From: Pseudomonas fluorescens
GTDB taxonomy: Bacteria; Pseudomonadota; Gammaproteobacteria; Pseudomonadales; Pseudomonadaceae
Direction: 5' to 3'
DNA length: 57,885 nt
Assembly: GCF_018614655.1 (NCBI RefSeq)
Contig: NZ_JAGGOG010000016.1
Coordinates: 363,785-421,669, forward strand
The notes beneath the pieces were generated by a model. It ran no database searches. It worked only from the letters and a program-made list of their open reading frames with translations, and was not told the DNA's origin. Positions within the stretch are counted from its first letter, which is position 1. Each line of letters begins with the position of its first letter. Below are positions 1-8,382 of this stretch, piece after piece. The position numbers and the translations under genes are program-made.

Positions 1-15
1 TCGGCAGCGGCTACA
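1..15. repeat. End of a dispersed ~110-bp palindromic repeat
   Basis: The first 15 bases (TCGGCAGCGGCTACA) are identical to the terminal arm of the 110-bp repeat seen complete at 14375-14484 and in reverse orientation at 53249-53358. The rest of this copy lies outside the window. It sits just past the stop codon of the minus-strand LysR gene, the usual intergenic position for this family here. Confidence 0.7.
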
Positions 16-25
16 AAAGATTCAA

Positions 26-922
26 TCACCTGCTGTACTCCGGCCGTTCGGCCAGACCTTCCTTCAAAAACTCCACCAGCTTGCGAACCTTGGGCGACAA
101 ATGCCGCTGCTGCGGATAAAGCGCCCACACCGCAGTATTCGGCGGTTGATGCGCTTCCAGCAGCGACACCAGCGCCCCACTGTGAAAATGTTCCAACACG
201 TAATAATCCGGTAACTGACACAGGCCCACTCCTTGCAGCGCCGCATCCAGCACGGCTTGCCCACTGTTGCAGCGCCAATTTCCCTGCACTCGCTGGGAAA
301 ACTCTCGCCCGTCCTGGGCCAGTTGCCAAATGTCAGAGCTGCCAATCAGGCAGTTATGCCGACTCAATTCCGACAAGCTATGTGGCCGACCATAACGCTC
401 AAGGTAGGAAGGCGACGCACACAGGTACATGCGTCGTGGGGCCAGACGGCTGGCAACCATCCGTGAGTCTTGCAGGCGTCCCAGGCGAATCGCCAGGTCC
501 AGGCCTTCGTGGACCAGATCCAGTTGGCGATTGGTCAGTTCGATGTCTACCCGCAGTTGCGGATACAGCCCCATGAACCGCGTCACCAGCGGTACGATAA
601 AGCGTTCGCCGTAGGCCACCGCACACGTCATGCGCAGCATCCCTTTGGGTTCGCTGGTGAGATCGCCCACTGCTCGCAAGGCCTCCTCACGACCATCCTG
701 CAAGCGCTGGCAGTGCTGAAGGAAGGTCTGGCCTGCCTCGGTCAGGGTCACACGGCGGGTGCTGCGATAGAGCAGGCGGGTTTGCAGGCGGTCTTCCAGT
801 CGCGCCACTTGGCGGCTGATATGGGATGAGGAAACGCCGAGGCGCTCGGCGGCGGCCGTAAATTGACTGCATTCGGCCACGGCGACGAACTCGTCGATGC
901 CTTCCCAGCGGTTCTCCTGCAT
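26..922 (-). CDS. gfnR: LysR-family regulator divergent from adhC-fghA (GfnR-like)
   Basis: 298 residues, the standard LysR size. An N-terminal winged helix-turn-helix (about residues 8-65, with the typical FTAAAERLGVSSSHISRQV helix pair) is followed by a periplasmic-binding-protein-like effector domain (about 90-290). The gene is transcribed away from adhC across a 108-bp gap that must hold both promoters. In P. aeruginosa a LysR gene called gfnR occupies this place and activates formaldehyde detoxification; I infer the same role from position. The effector is not readable from the sequence. It belongs to the large LysR subgroup whose members often have unrelated targets, so the symbol is tentative. 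Confidence 0.8.
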   Translation of the reverse strand: MQENRWEGIDEFVAVAECSQFTAAAERLGVSSSHISRQVARLEDRLQTRLLYRSTRRVTLTEAGQTFLQHCQRLQDGREEALRAVGDLTSEPKGMLRMTCAVAYGERFIVPLVTRFMGLYPQLRVDIELTNRQLDLVHEGLDLAIRLGRLQDSRMVASRLAPRRMYLCASPSYLERYGRPHSLSELSRHNCLIGSSDIWQLAQDGREFSQRVQGNWRCNSGQAVLDAALQGVGLCQLPDYYVLEHFHSGALVSLLEAHQPPNTAVWALYPQQRHLSPKVRKLVEFLKEGLAERPEYSR

Positions 923-1030
923 GGTGATTATCCCTATACAGCAATAAAGTTTTGCTTTTGGCTGGATTATTAATCAATCAGGCATGTTTTACACTGCCGT
1001 CCTCAGTTTTTTACTCCATGGAGAAACCGG

Positions 1031-2143
1031 ATGATCAAGTCCCGCGCTGCCGTAGCCTTCGAAGCCAAGAAACCCCTTGAGATCGTTGAAGTGGATGTCG
1101 CTATGCCGAAGGCCGGCGAAGTGCTGTTGCGGGTCGTTGCCTCCGGCGTGTGTCATACCGATGCCTACACCCTGTCGGGCGCGGATCCGGAAGGCATCTT
1201 CCCGTCGATCCTCGGCCATGAAGGCGGTGCGGTTGTTGAGGCCATTGGTGAAGGCGTGACCTCGGTAGCCGTTGGCGACCATGTGATCCCGCTGTACACC
1301 CCGGAATGCGGCAAGTGCAAATTCTGCCTGTCGGGCAAGACCAACCTGTGCCAGGCCATTCGCGCCACACAGGGTAAGGGCCTGATGCCGGACGGCACTA
1401 CGCGTCTCTCCTACAAAGGCCAGCCGATTTTCCACTACATGGGTACCTCGACCTTTTCCGAGTACACCGTACTGCCGGAAATCTCCGTGGCCAAGATTCC
1501 TAAAGATGCGCCGCTGGAAAAAGTCTGCCTGCTGGGCTGTGGCGTTACCACCGGGATCGGTGCGGTGATCAATACCGCCAAGGTCAAGCCAGGAGACACC
1601 GTGGCCATCTTCGGCCTGGGCGGTATCGGCTTGTCAGCGGTAATCGGAGCGGTGAAGGCCAAGGCTGGCCGCATCATTGCCATCGACATCAACCCGGCCA
1701 AGTTCGAAATAGCCAAGCAACTGGGTGCCACGGATTGCATCAACCCGAAAGACTACGACCGCCCGATCCAGGACGTGATTGTTGATCTGACCGACGGTGG
1801 CGTGGACTTTTCCTTCGAGTGCATCGGCAATGTCCAACTGATGCGTGCAGCGCTCGAGTGCTGCCACAAGGGCTGGGGTGAGTCGGTGATCATTGGTGTT
1901 GCCGGTGCGGGCCAGGAAATTGCCACCCGTCCGTTCCAGTTGGTGACCGGTCGCGTCTGGCGCGGTTCGGCCTTCGGTGGCGTGCGCGGTCGCAGCGAAC
2001 TGCCAAGCTATGTCGAAATGGCCCAGACCGGCGAAATCCCGTTGGATACCTTCATCACCCACACCATGGGCCTGGAAGATATCAACAAGGCGTTTGACCT
2101 GATGCATGAAGGGAAGAGCATTCGTACGGTCATTCACTTCTGA
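1031..2143 (+). CDS. adhC: S-(hydroxymethyl)glutathione dehydrogenase, class III alcohol dehydrogenase
   Basis: 370 residues, full length for the zinc class III alcohol dehydrogenases (AdhC/FrmA). It oxidises S-hydroxymethylglutathione, the spontaneous adduct of formaldehyde and glutathione, to S-formylglutathione with NAD+, in the cytoplasm. Visible motifs are the catalytic-zinc segment GVCHTDAYTLSG with GHEGG, the structural-zinc cysteine cluster CGKCKFCLSGKTNLC, and the Rossmann loop GLGGIGLSAV. A GGAGAA ribosome site precedes the ATG. The next enzyme of the pathway, fghA, starts 8 bp after the stop, so the two form an operon. Family membership is certain; the substrate follows from the fghA neighbour and family. 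Confidence 0.96.
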   Translation: MIKSRAAVAFEAKKPLEIVEVDVAMPKAGEVLLRVVASGVCHTDAYTLSGADPEGIFPSILGHEGGAVVEAIGEGVTSVAVGDHVIPLYTPECGKCKFCLSGKTNLCQAIRATQGKGLMPDGTTRLSYKGQPIFHYMGTSTFSEYTVLPEISVAKIPKDAPLEKVCLLGCGVTTGIGAVINTAKVKPGDTVAIFGLGGIGLSAVIGAVKAKAGRIIAIDINPAKFEIAKQLGATDCINPKDYDRPIQDVIVDLTDGGVDFSFECIGNVQLMRAALECCHKGWGESVIIGVAGAGQEIATRPFQLVTGRVWRGSAFGGVRGRSELPSYVEMAQTGEIPLDTFITHTMGLEDINKAFDLMHEGKSIRTVIHF

Positions 2144-2151
2144 GGTCGGCC

Positions 2152-2997
2152 ATGAGTCTGGAAAACCTGTCCTGCCAGAAAAGCTTCGGCGGCTGGCACA
2201 AACGCTACAAGCACCATTCCGATGTGCTGGGCTGCGACATGACGTTCGCCGTGTACCTGCCACCGCAAGCGGAGCAGGGCGGCAAGCTGCCGGTGTTGTA
2301 CTGGCTGTCGGGGCTGACCTGCACCGATGAGAACTTCATGCAAAAGGCCGGTGCCCAGCGTATGGCGGCCGAGCTGGGGTTGATTATTGTTGCGCCGGAC
2401 ACCAGCCCGCGCGGGCCGGGTGTGCCGGGTGACCCTGACGGTGCGTGGGATTTCGGTCTTGGCGCCGGGTTTTATCTGAATGCCACCCAGGAACCCTGGG
2501 CCAAGCATTATCGGATGCATGACTACGTTGTGCAGGAATTGCCGGCATTGGTCGAAGCGCATTTCCCCGCGTCAGACAAGCGCGGTATCAGCGGCCACTC
2601 CATGGGTGGGCACGGCGCATTGGTCTGCGCCTTGCGCAACCCCGGGCGTTATTTGTCGGTGTCGGCGTTCTCGCCGATCAACAACCCGATGGATTGCCCG
2701 TGGGGGCAGAAAGCGTTTTCCCGTTACCTGGGCGATGAGCGCTCGAAATGGCGCGAGTGGGACGCGTGCGTGTTGATCAGCGAAGCGACGCAAAAGCTGC
2801 CGTTGTTGGTGGACCAGGGCGATCGTGACGATTTTCTCGCCGTACAGCTTAAGCCTGAGGCCCTGATGCAGGCGGCGAAGGCGGCCAATCATCCGCTGGA
2901 GCTGCGGCTGCAACCGGGCTATGACCATAGCTACTTCTTTATCGCCAGCTTCATCGAAGACCATTTGCGACATCATGGACGCGCTTTGCTCGGTTAA
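2152..2997 (+). CDS. fghA: S-formylglutathione hydrolase
   Basis: 281 residues, an alpha/beta-hydrolase of the esterase D family. It hydrolyses S-formylglutathione, the product of adjacent AdhC, to formate and glutathione and so completes cytoplasmic formaldehyde detoxification. The nucleophile elbow GHSMGG is at about residue 147, and a C-terminal histidine in GYDHSYFF completes the triad. The oxyanion-side segment WLSGLTCTDENF is typical of the family. The gene follows adhC by 8 bp. A strong hairpin with a T-run lies between it and ispF, suggesting that the operon ends here. Confidence 0.95.
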   Translation: MSLENLSCQKSFGGWHKRYKHHSDVLGCDMTFAVYLPPQAEQGGKLPVLYWLSGLTCTDENFMQKAGAQRMAAELGLIIVAPDTSPRGPGVPGDPDGAWDFGLGAGFYLNATQEPWAKHYRMHDYVVQELPALVEAHFPASDKRGISGHSMGGHGALVCALRNPGRYLSVSAFSPINNPMDCPWGQKAFSRYLGDERSKWREWDACVLISEATQKLPLLVDQGDRDDFLAVQLKPEALMQAAKAANHPLELRLQPGYDHSYFFIASFIEDHLRHHGRALLG

Positions 2998-3022
2998 TGT
3001 CCGGCAAAAGTAGGTAGAATCA

Positions 3023-3051
3023 CGCCCTGAATTAAATCGGGGCGTTTTTTT
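3023..3051 (+). terminator. Rho-independent terminator abutting the ispF start codon
   Basis: An 8-bp stem (CGCCCTGA with TCGGGGCG, one G-U pair) with a 6-base loop is followed by seven T residues, and the ATG of ispF follows immediately at 3052. It should end adhC-fghA transcripts. The 3' arm contains the GGGG that would serve as the ispF Shine-Dalgarno, so the hairpin could also mask that site in read-through mRNA. Confidence 0.75.
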
Positions 3052-3525
3052 ATGCGTATTGGCCACGGCTATGATGTTCACCGTTTCGCCGAAGGCGACT
3101 TCATTACCTTGGGCGGCGTGCAAATCGCCCACCACCACGGGTTGCTGGCTCATTCCGACGGCGACGTTGTCTTGCATGCCTTGAGCGATGCCTTGCTCGG
3201 CGCAGCGGCGTTGGGGGATATCGGCAAGCACTTTCCGGACACCGACCCGACCTTCAAGGGGGTGGACAGTCGTGTCCTGCTGCGCCACGTGGTCGGGCTG
3301 ATCCATGCCAAGGGCTGGAAGGTCGGTAATGTTGACAGCACCATCGTGGCCCAGGCGCCGAAAATGGCCCCGCATATCGAATCGATGCGCACGCTGATTG
3401 CCGCGGATCTTCAAGTTGAGTTGGATCAAGTGAACGTAAAAGCTACCACCACCGAAAAGCTCGGGTTTACCGGTCGCGAAGAGGGCATTGCCGTGCACTC
3501 CGTTGCCTTGTTGCTGCGCGCATGA
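3052..3525 (+). CDS. ispF: 2-C-methyl-D-erythritol 2,4-cyclodiphosphate synthase
   Basis: 157 residues, the normal IspF length. It cyclises CDP-methylerythritol 2-phosphate to MEcPP in the non-mevalonate isoprenoid pathway. The N-terminal MRIGHGYDVHRF carries zinc ligands (Asp8, His10), and the LLAHSDGDVVLHALSDALLGA block carries the third ligand and substrate contacts. The C-terminal KATTTEKLGFTGR motif contacts the cytidine nucleotide. The start is immediately after a terminator T-run. Its stop overlaps the truD start by 4 bases (ATGA), so the two are translationally coupled, an order shared with other Pseudomonas. Confidence 0.97.
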   Translation: MRIGHGYDVHRFAEGDFITLGGVQIAHHHGLLAHSDGDVVLHALSDALLGAAALGDIGKHFPDTDPTFKGVDSRVLLRHVVGLIHAKGWKVGNVDSTIVAQAPKMAPHIESMRTLIAADLQVELDQVNVKATTTEKLGFTGREEGIAVHSVALLLRA

Positions 3526-4580
3526 ATGATCTGCAACTGCTGGGCCCGCGTGCCTATGGTGATGCCTTGGGCAGCGCAGTACTGAAAGCCACTGCCGAAG
3601 ATTTCCAGGTGGATGAAGTGCTGGATATCCCGCTGACCGGCGAGGGTGAACACCTGTGGCTGTGGGTGGAAAAGCGTGGCCTGAACACTGAAGAAGCGGC
3701 GCGGCGTATCGCCAAGGCCGCCGGCGTACCGTTACGCACGGTCAGCTATGCCGGGCTCAAGGATCGTCAAGCGCTGACCCGCCAGTGGTTCAGCGTGCAG
3801 CTACCGGGCAAGGCCGATCCTGACCTGAGCGCCGCAGAAAACGACACTTTGAAGATCCTCAAGATCGCCCGCCACAAGCGCAAGCTGCAGCGCGGTGCGC
3901 ATTCGGCCAACGGTTTCACCCTGCGACTGACTCAGTTTGCGGGCGACAGCGCGGCCATCGATGCCCGCCTGCAACTGATCGCCAAGCAGGGCATTCCCAA
4001 TTATTTTGGCGCCCAGCGTTTCGGCCATAACGGCGGCAACGTCGTCGATGCTCGGGAGTGGGCGGCCCGCAAGGCCTTGCCGGAGCAGCGCAATGTGCGT
4101 TCGCGCCTGCTGTCCACCGCCCGTAGTTTCCTGTTCAACAAAGTGCTGGCGGCGCGAGTCGCTGACGGTTCATGGCAACGCGCCCAGGTCGGCGATTTGC
4201 TGGCATTCACCGACAGCCGCAGTTTTTTCCCGGCGGGGGAGGCTGAATGCAGCGACCCACGCCTGGCTATTCTGGATTTACACCCTACAGGCCCGCAGTG
4301 GGGCGAGGGCGATTCTCCTGCCTCAGGCGCCACCCAGGCTCTGGAACAGGCGGTCGCGGCCAGCGAGGCGGATCTGCGGGATTGGCTGGTCAATGCCGGC
4401 ATGAGCCAGGAACGTCGCATTCTGCGACTGCCCATCGGCGGGCTGACGTGGCATTATCCCTCGCTGGACACTCTGCAATTGGAATTCGTCCTGCCGGCCG
4501 GATGCTTCGCCACTGTATTGGTGCGCGAGCTTGTAGATCTGGTGCCGGTGGGGCAGACGGACAGCCCATGCGTATTCTGA
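3522..4580 (+). CDS. truD: tRNA pseudouridine(13) synthase
   Basis: 352 residues, the TruD family length. It makes pseudouridine at position 13 of some tRNAs. The catalytic Asp is in the family signature YAGLKDRQALTRQWFS (about residues 77-92), and the NYFGAQRFGHNG motif (about 157-168) is the second hallmark. It starts inside the last codons of ispF (4-base overlap) and its 3' end overlaps surE by 13 bases, so it sits in a translationally coupled chain ispF-truD-surE-pcm. Confidence 0.95.
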   Translation: MNDLQLLGPRAYGDALGSAVLKATAEDFQVDEVLDIPLTGEGEHLWLWVEKRGLNTEEAARRIAKAAGVPLRTVSYAGLKDRQALTRQWFSVQLPGKADPDLSAAENDTLKILKIARHKRKLQRGAHSANGFTLRLTQFAGDSAAIDARLQLIAKQGIPNYFGAQRFGHNGGNVVDAREWAARKALPEQRNVRSRLLSTARSFLFNKVLAARVADGSWQRAQVGDLLAFTDSRSFFPAGEAECSDPRLAILDLHPTGPQWGEGDSPASGATQALEQAVAASEADLRDWLVNAGMSQERRILRLPIGGLTWHYPSLDTLQLEFVLPAGCFATVLVRELVDLVPVGQTDSPCVF

Positions 4581-5317
4581 TATCTAACGACGACGGGGTC
4601 ACCGCCCCCGGCCTCGCCGCGCTTCATGCTGCGCTGGCGGATTACGCCGAGTGCGTGGTGGTTGCCCCTGACCAGGACAAAAGTGGCGCCAGCAGTTCGC
4701 TGACGCTCGACCGTCCGTTGCACCCGCAGACTTTGGCCAACGGCTTTATCAGCCTGAACGGCACCCCCACCGACTGCGTGCACCTGGCCATTAACAGCCT
4801 GCTGGACCAGGAGCCGGATCTCGTGGTGTCCGGTATCAACCTGGGCGCCAACCTGGGGGATGACGTGTTGTACTCCGGTACGGTCGCAGCAGCCCTTGAG
4901 GGGCGATTCCTGGGCCGAACTTCGTTTGCCTTTTCGTTTGCCTCCCGTCAGTTGGACAACCTGCCGACGGCGGCCTATTTCGCCCGCAAGCTGGTGGAGG
5001 CCCATGAATCCCTGGACTTGCCACCGCGTACGGTGCTCAACGTCAATATTCCCAACTTGCCCCTGGATCACATTCGTGGGATTCAGCTGACGCGCCTGGG
5101 CCACCGTGCCCGTGCGGCAGCGCCGCTGAAGGTGGTCGATCCCCGTGGCAAGGAAGGGTATTGGATTGCTGCAGCAGGCGATGCCGAAGACGGCGGGCCG
5201 GGCACTGACTTTCATGCGGTGATGCAAGGTTATGTTTCGATTACTCCGTTGCAACTTGATCGCACCTTCAGTGATGCCTTCAGTAGTCTCGATGGCTGGC
5301 TGGAGGGGCTGCGCTGA
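4568..5317 (+). CDS. surE: 5'/3'-nucleotidase SurE
   Basis: 249 residues from an ATG lying inside the end of truD. The open frame extends further upstream, but only this start gives the SurE N-terminus MRILISNDDGVTAPG, where the Asp-Asp pair binds the catalytic metal. Further family blocks are SGASSSLTL, NGTPTDCVHLA and VSGINLGANLGDDVLYSGTV. SurE is a stationary-phase survival phosphatase acting on nucleoside monophosphates. Its stop overlaps the pcm start by one base (TGATG), and rpoS lies two genes on, the conserved stress cluster of gamma-proteobacteria. Confidence 0.96.
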   Translation: MRILISNDDGVTAPGLAALHAALADYAECVVVAPDQDKSGASSSLTLDRPLHPQTLANGFISLNGTPTDCVHLAINSLLDQEPDLVVSGINLGANLGDDVLYSGTVAAALEGRFLGRTSFAFSFASRQLDNLPTAAYFARKLVEAHESLDLPPRTVLNVNIPNLPLDHIRGIQLTRLGHRARAAAPLKVVDPRGKEGYWIAAAGDAEDGGPGTDFHAVMQGYVSITPLQLDRTFSDAFSSLDGWLEGLR

Positions 5318-5994
5318 TGGCTCGTGAACAAGACGACCTGCTGCGCCGGGGCATCGGGATGACCTCCCAACGTACCCGCGAGCGTTTGATTCAGCGGCTT
5401 TACGAAGAAGGCTTGTCCAACGCCCAGGTGCTGGAAGTCATTCGGCGTACTCCACGGCACCTGTTTGTCGATGAAGCCCTGGCGCATCGCGCCTATGAAG
5501 ACACGGCATTGCCGATTGGCCACAACCAGACCATCTCCCAGCCTTACATGGTGGCGCGGATGAGCGAGTTACTGCTGGCGGCGGGGCCTCTGGACAAGGT
5601 GCTGGAGATCGGCACGGGTTCCGGCTACCAGACTGCCGTGCTCTCGCAGTTGGTGGAGCGGGTGTTTTCCGTCGAGCGAATCAAGGTATTGCAGGACCGG
5701 GCCAAGGAGCGTCTGGTGGAGTTGAACCTGCGTAACGTGGTGTTCCGCTGGGGCGATGGCTGGGAGGGTTGGCCGGCATTGGCGCCATACAACGGCATCA
5801 TCGTGACGGCCGTTGCCACGGATGTCCCCCAGGCACTGCTGGATCAACTGGCACCAGGTGGGCGTCTGGTGATTCCTGTCGGGTCAGGCGAAGTGCAACA
5901 ATTGATGTTGATCATTCGCGAGGAAGAAGGTTTTTCTCGGCATGTATTGGGTGCCGTACGCTTTGTCCCACTACTTAATGGCCCACTGGCCTGA
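5317..5994 (+). CDS. pcm: Protein-L-isoaspartate O-methyltransferase
   Basis: 225 residues, slightly longer than E. coli Pcm because of an N-terminal extension. It methylates isoaspartyl residues in aged proteins, starting their repair, with S-adenosylmethionine. The methyltransferase motif I VLEIGTGSGYQTAVLS is at about residues 89-104, and the N-terminal PRHLFVDEALAHRAYEDTAL block is the isoaspartate-binding signature. It is translationally coupled to surE through a one-base TGATG overlap and lies upstream of nlpD and rpoS. Confidence 0.96.
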   Translation: MAREQDDLLRRGIGMTSQRTRERLIQRLYEEGLSNAQVLEVIRRTPRHLFVDEALAHRAYEDTALPIGHNQTISQPYMVARMSELLLAAGPLDKVLEIGTGSGYQTAVLSQLVERVFSVERIKVLQDRAKERLVELNLRNVVFRWGDGWEGWPALAPYNGIIVTAVATDVPQALLDQLAPGGRLVIPVGSGEVQQLMLIIREEEGFSRHVLGAVRFVPLLNGPLA

Positions 5995-6205
5995 TGATTT
6001 GTGTGTAGGGCACTGAATTCTATTGCTGGGTATGTGTCTTACAGCGAAGTCTATTAAGTAAACATGATGGGTAGCGGGTGTTAAACATGATGAATTTTTC
6101 TTTAAGGCTGTGTTTTCGGTAAAAGCTCTACTGCCCGTTATACTTGCGACATATTTCAAGCCTGATACAGGCATTCAGTTTCAGCCACCAAAAAGGGAGC
6201 GGCGG

Positions 6206-7042
6206 GTGAGTCTCACGGTCATTGCGCAGCGTATGAGTAAAACAAGCATTCAGCGACTGGTGATTGGCCTTGTCTTGGGTTCCTTGTTGACGGCTTGTTC
6301 CAGCACCCCAAGTGGCGGTGCGCGGGTTGTTGATCGCAATAATGCGGTGCCACAAAAGCCGACGGTCACCACCGGGCAATATGTAGTGCGCAAGGGCGAT
6401 ACGATGTTCTCGATTGCCTTCCGTTATGGTTGGGATTACAAGGCATTGGCCGCGCGTAACAACATTCCTGTGCCCTATACGATACATCCGGGTCAGACTA
6501 TTCGTTTTGATGGGCGCACCGGCTCAACACCGACGGCCGTCGTCAAATATTCCGGTTCTTCAGCGTCATCTTCGAGCAGAACCACCATCATCACTCGGCC
6601 TGCAGGCAGCGCTGCGCCTACGGTTGCGAGTAAACCGGCACCTGCACCACTGCCTCCTGCCGGGCCTGCACCAACCGGTTGGGGATGGCCTTCAAATGGC
6701 ATTCTTATTGGAAAATTCTCTTCAAACGGTAGTTTGAATAAAGGCATTGATATCGCCGGGGATTTGGGACAGCCTGTTTTAGCTGCGTCTGATGGGACAG
6801 TGGTATACGCCGGGAGTGGTTTACGGGGCTACGGTGAACTGGTCATCATCAAACACAGCGATACCTACGTCAGTGCTTACGGTCATAACCGTAGGCTGTT
6901 GGTTCGGGAGGGGCAGCAGGTCAAAGTCGGACAGACAATTGCCGAAATGGGGTCAACTGGTACAGACCGGGTGAAACTTCACTTTGAGATTCGCCGCCAA
7001 GGTAAACCTGTTGATCCACTGCAATTCCTTCCCCGGCGTTGA
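6206..7042 (+). CDS. nlpD: NlpD-type LysM/LytM lipoprotein, septal amidase activator
   Basis: I start this at GTG 6206 rather than the upstream in-frame ATG at 6110, because GTG follows a GGGAGC ribosome site and gives a proper lipoprotein signal peptide with lipobox LTAC (Cys31); 278 residues result. After a Thr/Val linker comes a LysM domain (about 54-98), then a Ser/Pro/Ala-rich linker, then an M23/LytM domain (about 175-275). The M23 zinc ligands are lost: NKGIDI replaces HxGxD and KLHFE replaces HLHFE, as expected of amidase activators rather than endopeptidases. Family knowledge: NlpD activates AmiC at the septum. The gene lies directly upstream of rpoS. Confidence 0.93.
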   Translation: MSLTVIAQRMSKTSIQRLVIGLVLGSLLTACSSTPSGGARVVDRNNAVPQKPTVTTGQYVVRKGDTMFSIAFRYGWDYKALAARNNIPVPYTIHPGQTIRFDGRTGSTPTAVVKYSGSSASSSSRTTIITRPAGSAAPTVASKPAPAPLPPAGPAPTGWGWPSNGILIGKFSSNGSLNKGIDIAGDLGQPVLAASDGTVVYAGSGLRGYGELVIIKHSDTYVSAYGHNRRLLVREGQQVKVGQTIAEMGSTGTDRVKLHFEIRRQGKPVDPLQFLPRR

Positions 7043-7051
7043 TGTGTTGCC

Positions 7052-7082
7052 AGCCTGTTCCCTCACGTAGAAGGAACAGGCT
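7052..7082 (+). promoter_or_regulatory. 10-bp perfect inverted repeat between nlpD and rpoS
   Basis: AGCCTGTTCC and GGAACAGGCT are separated by 11 bases. There is no T-run, so this is not a classical terminator. It falls in the rpoS leader about 65 bases before the start codon. It could shape rpoS mRNA structure or stability; function unknown. Confidence 0.5.
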
Positions 7083-7147
7083 CCAGCGTTGCCAAGGATA
7101 AAGGCGCCGCTTGAGCTTGAGGTCGAACTCACCAAAGGACTATAACA

Positions 7148-8155
7148 ATGGCTCTCAGTAAAGAAGCGCCGGAGTTTGACATCGACGATGAGGTTCTCCT
7201 TATGGAGACCGGTATCGCTACGGATTCGATGTCGAATGATGAGGGATCTGCTACACCTTCAGTTCGCACCAAATCCAAGAACTCCACCGCGTTAAAACAG
7301 CACAAATACATTGATTACACGCGGGCGCTTGATGCGACTCAGTTGTATCTCAATGAAATCGGCTTTTCCCCGTTACTTACCCCCGAAGAAGAAGTCCATT
7401 TTGCACGCTTGTCGCAAAAGGGCGATCCGGCTGGGCGTAAGCGCATGATTGAAAGCAACCTGCGATTGGTGGTGAAAATTGCCCGACGCTATGTCAATCG
7501 TGGGCTGTCCCTGCTCGACTTGATCGAGGAGGGTAACCTCGGCTTGATCCGAGCTGTGGAGAAGTTCGACCCGGAGCGGGGGTTCCGCTTTTCGACCTAC
7601 GCCACCTGGTGGATTCGTCAGACCATCGAGCGGGCGATCATGAATCAGACCCGCACCATCCGGTTGCCAATCCATGTGGTCAAGGAGCTCAACGTCTACC
7701 TGCGGGCGGCGCGTGAGCTGACACAAAAACTCGATCATGAACCTTCGCCTGAAGAAATCGCCAACCTGCTGGAAAAACCGGTAGGGGAGGTCAAGCGCAT
7801 GCTCGGCCTGAATGAGCGGGTCTCTTCGGTCGACGTCTCGCTGGGCCCGGATTCGGATAAAACCCTGCTGGACACCCTGACCGATGATCGTCCTACAGAC
7901 CCTTGTGAGCTGTTGCAGGACGATGACCTGTCACAAAGTATCGACCAGTGGTTGTCAGAGCTGACAGACAAGCAACGTGAGGTGGTGATACGCCGCTTCG
8001 GGCTGCGTGGCCATGAAAGCAGCACTCTGGAGGATGTAGGCCTGGAGATTGGCCTGACCCGTGAGCGGGTGCGGCAGATCCAGGTGGAGGGTCTCAAGCG
8101 CTTGCGGGAGATCCTGGAGAAGAATGGCTTGTCGAGTGAGTCGTTGTTTCAATAA
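7148..8155 (+). CDS. rpoS: RNA polymerase sigma factor RpoS (sigma-38)
   Basis: 335 residues, the usual Pseudomonas RpoS size. It directs RNA polymerase to stationary-phase and stress promoters. Region 1.2 (ATQLYLNEIGFSPLL), region 2 with RFSTYATWWIRQTIERAI (about 152-169), region 3, and region 4 with the helix-turn-helix ending in LTRERVRQIQVEGLKRLR (about 305-322) are all present. AAAGGA lies 9 bases before the ATG. In pseudomonads the main rpoS promoter is usually inside nlpD, consistent with only 105 bp between them. What follows downstream (REPIN, csp, dcd) differs from the fdxA-mutS arrangement I know from P. aeruginosa. Confidence 0.98.
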   Translation: MALSKEAPEFDIDDEVLLMETGIATDSMSNDEGSATPSVRTKSKNSTALKQHKYIDYTRALDATQLYLNEIGFSPLLTPEEEVHFARLSQKGDPAGRKRMIESNLRLVVKIARRYVNRGLSLLDLIEEGNLGLIRAVEKFDPERGFRFSTYATWWIRQTIERAIMNQTRTIRLPIHVVKELNVYLRAARELTQKLDHEPSPEEIANLLEKPVGEVKRMLGLNERVSSVDVSLGPDSDKTLLDTLTDDRPTDPCELLQDDDLSQSIDQWLSELTDKQREVVIRRFGLRGHESSTLEDVGLEIGLTRERVRQIQVEGLKRLREILEKNGLSSESLFQ

Positions 8156-8166
8156 AGACGCAAGAC

Positions 8167-8296
8167 AAAATGTGGGAGCGGGCTTGTGTGGGAGCCGGGC
8201 TTGCCCGCGATAGCATCACCTCGGTGTAACTGACAGACCGAGGTGCCAGTATCGCGGGCAAGTCCGGCTCCCACATAAGCAAGTCCCACATTTTTT
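8167..8296. repeat. Nested REPIN (REP doublet inserted inside another REP doublet)
   Basis: The inner doublet (8187-8276) has arms TGTGGGAGCCGGGCTTGCCC and the near-complementary GGGCAAGTCCGGCTCCCACA, with inner stems CACCTCGGT and ACCGAGGTG. It is flanked by a second pair of REP ends, TGTGGGAGCGGGCTTG at 8171-8186 and GCAAGTCCCACA at 8279-8290. The layout indicates one REPIN inserted into another, directly after rpoS. Confidence 0.75.
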
Positions 8297-8333
8297 ATGC
8301 CTGGGATTTGGATGTCCCCAAACGCCAGGCGTA

Positions 8334-8365
8334 AAAAAGCCCCGCTTTTAAGGGCGGGGCTTTTT
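8334..8365 (-). terminator. Terminator of the cold-shock gene
   Basis: Stem GCCCCGC and GCGGGGC with a short loop, flanked by A-runs and T-runs on both sides, lies 18 bases past the csp stop on the minus strand. Being symmetrical, it could also stop transcripts coming from rpoS. Confidence 0.85.
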
Positions 8366-8382
8366 GACTGGATCAGTACAAG

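Noticed and set aside
8297..8333. rsmZ small RNA behind rpoS
   Set aside because: The space after the REPIN has no series of GGA hairpin loops and the only terminator belongs to csp.
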